A stretch of 64,000 bases of DNA from assembly GCA_013397865.1 (NCBI GenBank), contig VZTI01000618.1:827585-891584 (forward strand). Direction: 5' to 3'. Positions within the stretch are counted from its first letter, which is position 1. Every line of letters starts with the position of its first letter. The DNA comes from Struthidea cinerea (taxonomy: Eukaryota > Chordata > Aves > Passeriformes > Corcoracidae). Shown here in pieces: positions 1 to 12,100 of the stretch. The notes under the pieces are model-generated. The model saw only the letters and a program-made list of their open reading frames with translations. It was not told where the DNA came from and made no database searches. Both the position numbers and the translations under genes were made by a program.

Positions 1-145
1 AGGTATGGAGTCAGGAGAAATTCACTCTGATCAAATCACTGTCTCCTCCCAGTACAGCGCTATCTGGTCTTCAGAAAGGTCCCGGCTAAATTACCCTGAG
101 AATGGATGGACCCCAGGGGAAGATTCTATCAGAGAATGGATACAG
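1..145 (+). CDS. NRP1: NRP1 exon 6 (b1 domain, first part; 5' end cut by window)
   Basis: Base 1 is the third base of a split-off codon and translation runs from base 2 for 48 codons, ending on CAG before GTAAAA (phase 0 intron). It encodes the start of the b1 discoidin domain. Residues corresponding to human Tyr297, Trp301, Thr316 and Asp320 of the pocket that grips C-terminal arginine in VEGF-A and semaphorins are all present (window residues 18, 22, 37, 41). The human Asn-Trp-Ser sequon at 300-302 reads Ile-Trp-Ser here. Confidence 0.97.
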
Positions 146-3100
146 GTAAAAAGATAACATTTTAAAGATGTTATTAATAATACTCTGTGGAGTTTATTGA
201 ACGTGGAGAATGCAAAAGAAAGAAAAAAAATTGCACAGTAAAGTACCTCTACATAATTTAAGAATCATTGCAAGTGAATAGCTCATATTCCCTATTAGAC
301 AGACAAAAAAAGACTTACTCCCAAAGGTATAGAAAAAGAAAAGGTCAGGAAGATTAATTCTTCTGCTTCCCACATCTCTTGTTTTTGCAGTCTTCTGGGC
401 ACAAATAACAGAGATTTTGGTTTAGTGGAAAAGTCAATATTAGTTTAACATGCACTTAAAGTGGAATGTCCCAGTAAACTGAGCATGTGCTGTGTCTCTA
501 GCTGATTACAGTTAAGCATTAATACAATGTGGTGTTTTCATGCACTCAGATTTCACCTCAGAAGGCCTATGTCCCTTCCAGAATGTGTTATTCACAGAAT
601 GAGTTCAATGGTCTCTGTCTGGTGGCTGTTCTCCCACATCCTTAAACACAACATTCATTAGCAAGATGGGCTGCCTCGGCTTTGCTCTGTTAATGAAGGA
701 GAAGTCCTGCAAAAGTTTGTTGCCATGAAGAGTTGAGTTCAGTCAGTCTCTTTGGGCTGTTGTTCGTTATATATTTTCAGGTCCATAGCTGAATGGTGCA
801 TAACTCCTGAACAGGTTAAGATTATTCATATCAATTACTGTATACAAAAAAACTGTCCTAGCAGGCAAGTATTAATATCAGTATATGAAAAAAACACTGA
901 TTTGCCTCAGTTGTAGGTTGACTTACACTACTTAGCTGAAACCTAGATTCTATTTCTGTTGGCAAAAGCTAAGAGAAATGCTTAAGCATATTATATCTAT
1001 ATTACAAATATTGAAAACTTGTTCATAGATTTGAAACATTCCTCCTACTTCTGTTATTTTCTATAGGAAATTACTAACTGACATATAAAAACAATGCCTT
1101 ATTAGCCTTTCATACAAATGTTCACACTGGTGTTTCCTGTGAGGTTTGATGTCTGCAAGAAAGCTCAAAAACATGTTGAGTAGTAGTTGGTAAAGGGAAG
1201 AAAGAGGGGGAAATCTTTCATTTCTGATCCCTGGCACACAACGGGACTCTCAGGTGTCCTGCTCGGGGGCCCCTATGCCTCCTGAGCTCTTGGCAAAGTG
1301 GTGATTGTGTACAATGGACCTAATCAGACTTCAGAGTGGCAAAAAAAAAAATCTGTTGATCCTTTTTCTTTACTTAGGAACATTAAAATCTGCTCAACCT
1401 TATCTAAGTGCAAGGTTTGTTATTAATCATTGCCACTTGCAATCCATGGAATGCACATGGAAAAAGGGTGGAATGCATCAGAATCAAATTCCATGTGTTT
1501 CATCTGGTCAGAGGGCTCCCCTTTTGCTTTGTTTCCTTCTTTTCTGCTGTCACTTGCACATTTATGACCAGATAATCAAAACAAGAGAGTTAGTCAAATC
1601 TCATTCATGTGTTCTGTGTGCTTATTAACTTTATTAAGTTATGATAACTACGTACCTATATATTACCTGTATATATATCTTAATCCTTTCACTTAGAACT
1701 AGATCTTTCTGAGAAAAAGTTTCAAAGGACTTCTTTTAACCATAAACTTCTTTAATAACAGACACATAACAGAATTCAAGCTACTCCAGGTTTTACACTT
1801 AAAACAGCTCAGGGTACCTCAGGCCCCCTGCACATGAATTTATCAACCTCCTTTGCCTCCTGCCATAAACCAGGGTGCTCAGGGGCTGAAACAACCACTG
1901 AGCATAATTTTTAGCAGCTTTTCACTGCCTCCGGCTACCACATCATCCCAGAAGCTGGTGGTTATTTGCATGCTGTGCTGCTCATGCCACAGTTCTCATC
2001 TACTTCACACAGCTTCTGGTCTGGAAAAAGCATCATGAGCCATTTCCCTGAGCAGTCTAGCCCTTGGACATCTCCTTCGCTGCCCAGGGCCTGTGGGGAG
2101 AGACCAGCATCCCCAAGGCAGACTTCATCACAGAGCAATTAGGCTGTAGCTGTGTCTTGTTGGCAGGACTGAGCCTACAAATTCTTGCTTGAAGATTCAT
2201 TGCATTGAGTAGAGATGCTTTACACAACTGCTAAGTAGTTTCTATCACTCAACGTATGTAGCAGAAGGAACTGAGCTAGTTCAGAGATTGAGTATATCAT
2301 CCCCTTTCGCAAGGTACAACACCTTAACTCATCCTTGGCTCTGGTAATTCTTATGCTTATTTTATTGTGGTTTAATTCTATACTGATGTTGATAGTTCAA
2401 ACTTCCAACTGTGTTCTAAATGCTTTCCTGGTTATCACCAATCTTGAGATGGGTGCTAAGGGCTTCAGAAACCTCAATAAGAGGGTCCTTGTGCATATGA
2501 ACCTCCATCTTCTACAAAGTCTTGAAGCCGCTGGCAGTAAGTGCATGTTGTGAATTTGTGTCTGGATAAAATATTGAAGTTCCATGTTTCCTCTGTACAA
2601 ATATCCCTGGGAACAGATGTTCATCTCCATGAGAGCTTAGAGGCAAACAACCAAGGACATGTAACTGATAAAATACTCTGAAATTACCCAGAGGAAAAAA
2701 AATTGTAATATTTTATAAAAAGGAGAAAGGCACTTGCATGTGAAGGACTGAGGTCACTTTGTTCTGCTTGGTTGTGCATGCTTTGTAAACTAGTCATTTA
2801 TGTGAAGTATTTGCTTTTGTGCAGTGCAGCATAAATGGATTTTTGCTGCACAGTGCAAGAACTCTAGAAGACATTCAACAGCAAGAAACAAAGCTGAACG
2901 ATACAGCAATGCTGAACTTAGAACATTCAAAGTGAAAATTTTTGCCTACATGCCCTTGTCTGAGAGACAGAAGTTTTGTGTATATCAGTTAATCATTAAT
3001 TTTTTCATAATTGCAGGTTTCCATACCTGCACAAACACTGCAGCTGGTTAAATAATGATGTCTGCCTTTGAGCTGCTAATGCACATATGCAGCTAGGGCA

Positions 3101-6100
3101 TGTAAATGAGCTCTGTACAGTAATACATGGGCAGAACAGCTTGAAAATTCAGCTCCAAATACAAATTTCCTCAGTGTGTTGAGGGTTTTTTGTATAGGGG
3201 AAATATTATAGTTCTCCTTTCCCTTCCTTTTGCCTGCCCCTTCAAGGTTAATGTTTTTGTTAAGACAAAAGAAACAGAAAACCTCATTGAGTATCAGCCA
3301 AAGGAAATAGGTATCTATAGAGGACGACTAGAGGGCTTGAGATATTATTGTCTCCTTTGAGCTGTTGAAGTCTTTTGGACCATTTCAACAAAAATAATTA
3401 GGAAAATAGTGTTGGCTTGTTATTAGTAATGGATTTGCAGGAGTTCCATCTGGGGACATAAAACCCATTCTTTTGTGGCAAAACTAGACTGCTCCTTTGT
3501 GGCTGACAGGTATGAACTCCTGGATCCATCTGAGTGCCACCTGCTTACCAGGCTCTGTTAAGTGACAGTTGCCTTTCCCTTCCTTTCCTTAGTTGTTTGA
3601 AAATAAATGTCAAAGCTTAGATTCAAAATAACCATAGTACAGTCACACTGTAAGTCTGCACAGTACTTTCTCCATTTTATTTTTACCCTCAAACACACTT
3701 TGAAAATTGCTCAGCTAACCTGAGATTTGGAGTGATTCCTTAATCAGAAACAGAGTCATTCTAGATTGAATTTCTTCTTTAAAAACACATTAATAAGTCT
3801 GTGATTTTTCCAATATGAATGGAATAAAGATATGCATGAGGGAACAAGGGCTGCCAAAAATATGCATGAAGGTAGTTTATTGTTACATGGGATGTTATTA
3901 GCATCTCAACCTTAAGCTCAGCCTACTTGTTTATTGCACTTATGTTTCACACACTTGACTGCCCTTCAGTTTGAAACAGCATAATTTAAAATAAAAAATA
4001 AAACCAGCCCTTTAATTTAATCAAGAGCAGGGAACTGCCATTGCAATGTAAGTCATTGTCCCTCATTAACGTATCCTTTCACAGGAAAAATAGTATAGTG
4101 TTTCCATTTCTGTAATCTGAACAACAAACATGTTAATAGGTATCAATTACCAGCCAGTTTCAGTACTTAGAACCAGTAAGAAGGCCCATGCAAGGGTTTC
4201 ACATCTGGTTTTAGTGAAATTGTTCCTGTCTGTGGTATTTAAAATTTAAAGAACTCCTGTTATTGTGCAATTGGGAATCTTAGGGGAGTACAATGTTAAT
4301 GAAATCCATAATGTGCAAGGATTTTATGATTGCATTTTCAAGGCATTCCTTCAAATGGGACAACTGATGCCTGCCATGGCAGCAGTAATTGTGTTTTTAC
4401 AGAGTAGATTTAATGTTCGCATTTAAGAAAGCAGTTACATTTACACTCATCTGAAAAAATAACATGCAAAATCTTTATACTTTGGGAACTTTTTGCATCT
4501 TATTTATCAGTCCTTTGAGAAGGAGCCACGGGCCATTGTGCATGGCAAGACCTTGTGCCTCAGGGATGCCCCGATGAGTTGTGTCCAGCAGCCCCAGGGC
4601 AGGGCAGGAGCAGGGGGAGCTCCAGAGGAGCGCCCACAGGGAGAGGTGTCGTCAGCTAAAGACACTTGAAACCCACATGTGTGGTTTTGAGGGCAGACTG
4701 ATTGCCTATTACCAGGGTCACTGGGAACCTCTGCTGCCATCAATCCTCATCATGGGGTGGGTTTTCAAAGCCACAAGGAGCAACACCTTCTGGGTACTTT
4801 TACTGCAGGATCTGTATGTTTTCTATCAAAATGTTTCTTCTAACACAAATCTTTGCACTCGCACCAAACTGGATGGCAGTTTCTGGGTGGCACAATTTTT
4901 CTCTCATCCTGTAGCAGTGAGTGAGACCTCCAGCTTGCCCAGACACCAAAGTGTGTTTGTTAATAACACAAGATGCTCAGTTCTTGTTATGTCTGAGGTA
5001 GGACAAAACCATAAATCCAGCATAAATCACCTAGTGTCAGATCAAAACTTTGCAGCCATAAACCAAAAAGCACTACTCTGGTATAAATACACTCTGCCAG
5101 TTCAAATTTGTTCAAAAAGGTTAACAGGGGGTTGACATAAGTAGACATTATGCTCTGGATTGAGCATTATCTGTCATTCTGCAGCTGTCATAGGGCCATA
5201 CACTAAGATGAACTCCTTATTGTGTGTTCTGGCTAATATGACACAAATGGCTGATTCAGCCCCAGTTTATTCTGCTGGGTTTTTCAGCAGGACACAGACC
5301 TGATAGCATGTATAACCCTCCAGACTCAGGGGTTGGCACAGGGAGCACAGGTTTGGTCTGCTCCCTCTGGCCTCTGCCTGCCAGTCTCTATCTCATTGCC
5401 CACCCATCCCTTTGGCACCTACAGCCCCTGCAGTAATTCGAGGCCTCTAGACCAGTCAGCCCTAGGAATGTCAGCTGATCTGGTGCAAAATTCTCCCTCT
5501 GCATCTTGCAGCATTCAGGAGTCCGGAGAAAGGCCAGAGAGGTAACAATAGGTCTCCTCAAAAACAACCTGGGAGATCCCCCTCGCTTTCACTGATTGAA
5601 ATATCAGTTGTTTATTTAACACTAACTCTGCTGTGCAAGGAAAATATACTCCCATTGATTTAAAGCATTTCTCTGTATACACTACTTCACCAGGATTGAG
5701 AGGGAACTCTGAGATGGAATTTGCCTTCCACATTTGTCTTCATTCCTTTACTTTTTAACCTGCATTCTTCATTATTTGCTCCTTTGTAAGAGAAACCCAG
5801 GAGCACATATCACTGATGTGAACTGGTATATAGATTAATACTGATTTATTCACATATCACTTCTGAAAATAATTGCAGTTCATCATTTGGTGTCTTGACC
5901 TTTCATCTGTGTCATAGCTGATTTCCTTATCAGGTATTCACTTAAAAACATAGTCAGTATTTATATCTGCTGCTGCACAGCACATTTGTTTCATTAACAG
6001 GTTTGTTCTTACCTCAGGGAGCTGTTTAGGCTGACTTTACTGAGCAAGCTTATCTGAATATTTCACATGAAATCTCAAGGAAGTGGTAGTCAACAATGCC

Positions 6101-9100
6101 TGTTATTTTTTATTATTATTTCTGTTTCTTTTGGAGTTTGATACAGAAGTGAAGTGCAGCATATTACTGCATAGAATAACATGAAAACTGGGAAATCTCA
6201 GCCTCCCAGTTCTCCTGGCCTTTGAAGGACTGCCTGAGAGCTGGAGTTCAAGGCTCTGTGGTGGGGCTTGCCCATCATTAGGGAGCACACTCACATGAAA
6301 GCACAAAAACTGTCAGTCCTTTGTCTTCTCTACCACTTTAGATTACAAGTCATGTATTTGGTTCATGTCATTTTACAGTTCATAGCTGCACTCCAGAAAT
6401 CACAAAAAGCAGAGTTAGCTTTGTGTGGAAAAGTGTTACAGTTATCTTAGCGGTCTTAACATGCTTTGCACATGGGCAAAGAATGACAAAAGAATATTCC
6501 TTTCTGGAAATCACAGCCAGCACAGACTGTGACACAGCGCAGAACCGGGGTTAATTGACCCAGCAGGATACATTCATACCTTTATTTACTGTGACATGGG
6601 AATAAATGGTGGAGTTTCACAAAGGCAAGTACTGAAATTAGACTAGAGGGAGAGGGAGAAATAAAAGGGCCCTACAAAGTATGAAGGTTTTTTGATTATT
6701 CAAAGTGCTTTAAGAGCTATTTTAGTACCAGAAAGTTCCCAGCCATAGATTTATCTCTCTGGGGAGGCTGAAGAGATGCTCAGAGAACTGTGCAAAACCA
6801 TTGGCAGCCTTATTGCTCCAGAAGTGCAGGTGCAAAATGCAGTTTAGAAGAAAATCCTCTCTACCTCCCTCTGACATGTTTCAGCATCAGCCCTAATACA
6901 GAGGGGAGTCCTGTGTGGCTTCAAGCAATCCTGTGTGCAGCATATGGAGGAGAAGCAGAAGCAGAGCCCCTCCGAGCCTCCACTACCAGCCTAATCATTA
7001 TAATAGTTTCAGTTTTTTCAGAGGATCCATTATGCAGAGATCTGAGTAGTTTCTATGTAGCTCTGTAATTACCTATGCATCCACTTCCCAGTCCAGCCCT
7101 ACGTCCCCTCGACGGCTGCAAGACAGGTGGCCCTTTAGAGCTGAGATAGCGAATTAAAAATGTGTCCCCAAAAGCACTGACTCAGCAACTACTAAAATAA
7201 TTTTGTAAATTTATCTCACTTTCACTTGCTGGTTTCAGGAGGCAAAGAAATTAAAATTTTTAAATCGAAACCAAAACTAGTTTTAAACTAACCACCACAG
7301 CCTTGTTTTGGTTTGTTTTTTTTTTTAACTGCATCTTGTTCTTCTTCATTTCACAGAAATTAAAGCCACTTACGAAACTCTGTACAAAGTGGGTCTTCTC
7401 TCTCTTTTGTTTTTGTTTTTATTTTTTCCATTCACCGGGTTCACGTTTGGCTTGGCTCAAAACATTTGTTATAGTTTGCTGGGTTTTAAGCTGCCATCAC
7501 GCCAAGAAATCAGTTGTTTGTGCCATTCTGCTGAGTAGGGGAGCTCTCTCCCAGATGGTTTGCAGACCCTGTGGGGGCTGAGGCAGCCTTGCCCACCCAG
7601 TACCAAGCAATACATCTGCTCCACCACAGCCAGGACCTTGTGCAGATGTGAAGAAAGGTATCTCAGAGGGAGTTTTGTCTGAGTCTGGCAGAAATAAATT
7701 AATCTACGAGACTAGGCAGGTGTCAGACTGAGGGTGAGGTAAAGCTCAAGGCTAGAAGTTAAGTGTCTAAGGGCAGTGCCTAGAAACAGAGCCTTGGGTA
7801 GGAACGCACAGCTGAGGTGTGTTATAATAAGCAGAGTTATTACTGAGCTAAAGGTCTCTGTTCTCACAGGGCCAACCCTGGGCTGGAGATGAGAGGTGTG
7901 CTGCTGAGTGCTTTGCAGAGACAATTATGCATTTTTATTCACTCTTTCCACACCTGCACAGTAGCATGGAAATATAGAGTTCATGAGTCCTGTGGGCCCT
8001 TCCCCATCCCAGCATCCGTGCTCCAGATTTTCTGTTGCTGAGGCATTATTTACCTCCCCTGTCCTTGTGTCATCCTGCTTTTCTGTCCCAGTTCAATTCT
8101 GTCCTGCCCATTAGGTGACATTTTCACAGCAGTAGCAAAATAGGTAGAGTGGAAGGATAAATGAGATTTCTTCCAAGTGGTAAATACCTGCCCTTCAGAA
8201 AGCAATTTGTCTTCTTCCAAAAAAAAAAAAAATTATATTTCAAAAAGGAAACAGTTCATTTCACTTTGTCTTTACTTCTGATGTTTTCATTTTAGATTTT
8301 AAAAAAAGTCTTTAAAAAGGTATCAGAATAACCTCCAAAGCTGACTGGTAAACAAAACCTGCTAGCAGAGAAAATACAATTGACCAAACATTAAGCTGAG
8401 ATTCAGTTCTTCTATTGTCAGGAACAACTGGCTTCTCATCAGAGAAGTACTGTTTACACATAACTTCACTGACCAGCTGTACCTGTGTAGTCTGGTCTTT
8501 CTCTTCATTGCACCATTCTGTGTTGAGCACTTCAGGCCCAACTCATTTCTGGTGTCAATCGTCTTGAAGATGATGAAAGGATCAATCTGTCCTATCACAT
8601 ATAAAACCAAGGTATATTTTAACTGGTTGTATTTAGGTTATAGATTATTGTACTAAAGACTAAGTGTCTTTCAGCTGTTAGAGACACAGGAGCAGGTTCT
8701 TCCAATGCAAATGCTATCAACTTCAGGCTATGGACTGAAGGGTTAACACCGCACAGAATAATTTTTAAATGTTTTTATAAGGCCTTAAAAATTAGCCATC
8801 CATAGGAGAGTCCCCCCCTTTTCTGATATGCTTAACTAAGAAAATACATCCTGTGTTTATTTTTAAAAGCCACAGCACTTAAAAATCAATAGCTTTTCTC
8901 TTTACATAGCTGCAGATAGAGTAACTTTCAGATAGGCAGAGTGGGGGCACAAAAACCAGGCATCATTATCTGGCCAAAGAAACCCTGGAAATTAAATCCT
9001 CATGCCTGGAGTTTGGGCATGCTTTGCTGAGGGAAGGGCAGAGCTGGGGGCAGCTGGTCTCCCTGGTTTGCTTTAGCACTTGGGTAGAGTTGTCTTGGTA

Positions 9101-12100
9101 GTCAGGGGCCTGTGCCATCCCTTCTGCTATCCCCTTTCCTCCTCCAGCACAGGACAAGAGCACCACTCTCAGCAGCAGGTCTTCCAAATCACACCCTCAG
9201 ATGTATTTCATCTACATGTGTGCATTTCCTCACAGCTGTGAGGGGCATACCAGAAAAAGTGAAATAATCTTTGCATGTACAGACAGTCTCTCATTTTTCA
9301 CCATACATTTACAGGACCCTCACCACACTGTCTAACTGTAGCTACCTGACATTTTTCTAGAAGATAGCAGAAGCTCATATTTTAAAAAAGCAGTGACTTG
9401 TTTGGTGACCCAGCAGTAAATTAAAATCATCATATACAATGTGTATGAAATAGAAAATCGAATTTTGGTGCAACAAAACTGACAGTTCCATTTAACAGAG
9501 AATAAATGAATGCAGATTCCTGTGGATGAATGACTGATTTAAAGAGACTGTGCCGATTTTCCAAGATGAGAAAGCTGATCAAAAGAAAATACATGTATTT
9601 CTATGTGGCACAGGTTATACGCCTATTCCAGGGAAATTGGGCTTAAAAAGTATTATATCACAGACACTGGCACTTTTTCCTCATTTCACTGTGATTTTTG
9701 ATAGAAAACCCAAAGCCAGAACTCTCAAAAATATCTTGAGTGTAGTAAATTCCAGTTATTTCAGTGGAACTGATGCTGAACACAGTGATTGCACAGTCAT
9801 CTCTATCTACACCACCAAGGTGTGCTGTCTGAGACAGGAGAGGTTTAATTTTGCGTGGTATATCATCCCTTGCTTAGCAGCTTCCTACCATTAGCATAGG
9901 TATGCTGTGAAACAGGAAGGAGAAGTTATTGCTGTGTGTTTACACATGTAGTATTGTACTTATATTCAAAATACCAAAATCATAAATCAAGCCCTTCTGC
10001 CTGTACCCTCTGATTTTGACAGGAGAGCAGCTGGAAAAAAAATGCTACGAAAGAACTTAATAGGCAAAATTCAGTTTTTTCCACCCAAAGCCTGGTTATT
10101 CGCATGTGAAGAAGTCTGAGAGAGAAGCTTTGGATTACTTGTTTCCCATTTGTGCATTAGTTACTCAGTACACTTAGGGGAATGAAAGTCCTACAATTGT
10201 GTCCTTCTCTCAGAAAAGAGTGATTCTGCAAGTATTGCTATAGAGTTTCCCTTTTCTATAGTTTCTAACACAAACCGGGGAAGGTCACATTCAAACTGCG
10301 CTAAATAGTTGTCTTCATTCCAGATTGGAGGATTAAGCTCAGGTTTAAAATTAAATGTAAATTACAAATAAGTATTCAGAAAACGTTAATTAAAAGTATT
10401 ACGTTCCTGACTCATTTATTGCTCAGCAAGGGTTCCTAAGTATCTTAGCTGGAGAAAGGGGCCATTCACATTCCTCCTTTTTTTTGACCAAGTCATTGTA
10501 CATGTCTTAGGTTATCCATTTGCAAGTTAATGTAGTGCCAAAGCAAAGGTTTTCATTTTAAAGAAGTAATATTTCACAGCAAGATATGTTCCTGCAAGAT
10601 GTAAAACAATCTTTTTCTAAAGCACTGGGAGTTAATCAGCCTTTCTCTCCATTGCTACAGAGAGGATTTGAATGGCATAAGATGCTGATTGCTTAGATCC
10701 CAGAGTCTATAGAAAACCCAATACGATTACATTTTCCTCCCTTTGTTATCAGAGTTTATTGTATCTTGGTGTTCAGGTTTTAAATAGTGTTCAAGTAAGA
10801 AAAATAAATTAGGAAAAAGGTATTTTCTGAGTCTTCTGAATAACGATGGCATTGCATCAAAGCCCCACATGAATGCATAAGATGGAGCTTGCAAATGAAT
10901 AGCAGAAGGATCGTTCCCTATCCCTGCGTGTGCCCTGGATGCATTTCACCCACCCAGCGAGCCCGTCTCGGGGAGCAGGGCACTGCCCTTGCCTGTGAAC
11001 CAGGCTGCTGCAAAGGCTCACTCTCCGAGTGTCACACAGAGCTCATGTCCCGGTGGCAGTGCCGCTCCCGGCCCCCTCGCAGCATTTCTCTTCCACATTT
11101 GATCTTTATAGTTTCCATGCTGGAGCGATTTGGTTTGCTGAATTCTGGAAATGTCTCCAGTTAAAATGCTAGTGTATTAACCTGCTGTACTGAGTCTCTT
11201 TTGTTTCTCTTTACCAGAGTGCTGCTTGCCAATTTTTATGACTACAGCAGATTTTACTATTCAAACAGAACCAGATGGAACACCAGTTCAAAGAACATGT
11301 CAGAATTAAATATTTCTTTTTTAATTAGTTGCTTCTGATTTATGCAAAAAAAAAATTAACATAAGAGTGGGAGAATGTGCCATGAATCCAGATGCAACAC
11401 AGCCCACACAAGCATTATCTTTTCTCTGTCAGAGACACAGAAGCTTTTTCTTTTATTCTTTTCTTGTCTTTTCTTTTTTCCTTTATGTTTCTGGATTTCA
11501 TTTTTCTTATGCTTTCTGCATCTTTTCCTTTTTCCACCAACCTCATAATGATGACTGGGGTTCTCTTATGTTTATCAGACATACTTTTTCACCATTATCC
11601 TAAATTTTCTCTCATAGAAATTGGCTGATCTTCTTCTGAGAAAAGTTACTGTACTCAGTACTGTGACCCCAGCTTGAGTAGCTCAATAGCATATTTACTC
11701 TATTCTTTGTTTTCAGTTGGGGGAGTCTTTACACTTATGTTTTTTTCTTCTGCAGAAAGGGATTTGAGCAGAAGGTGAAGATTGTGAGGAATATATATTT
11801 CAACTGCTAAAGAAAGGTTCATTTCCATTTTGCTGCCAAGAATTCCTATTTCTTTGGCTTGAATGTTTGCTCATCTCTTCTTTCATACTTCCCCATTTTT
11901 GCCAAGTCACATAAGCATCAGTTCTGTAAAACATGCTGACTGGGGACAGTTGTTAGGCAGAGACTACAAGTTGAGCATGTGATTAGCTGATAAACCCTTT
12001 TGGGGCTTTCAGGATGTTGCTGTCAAGGTCGACGAGAAAGACTTCAGTGACTCAGTAGAGATCTTAATGGGAGCAGTATTTTCTCCCCACCTTCTTTATG

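Noticed and set aside
4581..5135. 184-codon open frame on the + strand in intron 6, the longest unspliced frame in the window
   Set aside because: No recognisable domain, signal or repeat pattern. A frame of this length is within chance for 64 kb at this base composition, and it shows no coding texture.
7178..7187. TGACTCAGCA (AP-1/MARE-like), with further TGACTCA at 10408, 12048 and 12488
   Set aside because: Isolated single sites in a 17 kb intron are close to chance frequency; without clustering or conservation data they are not called.
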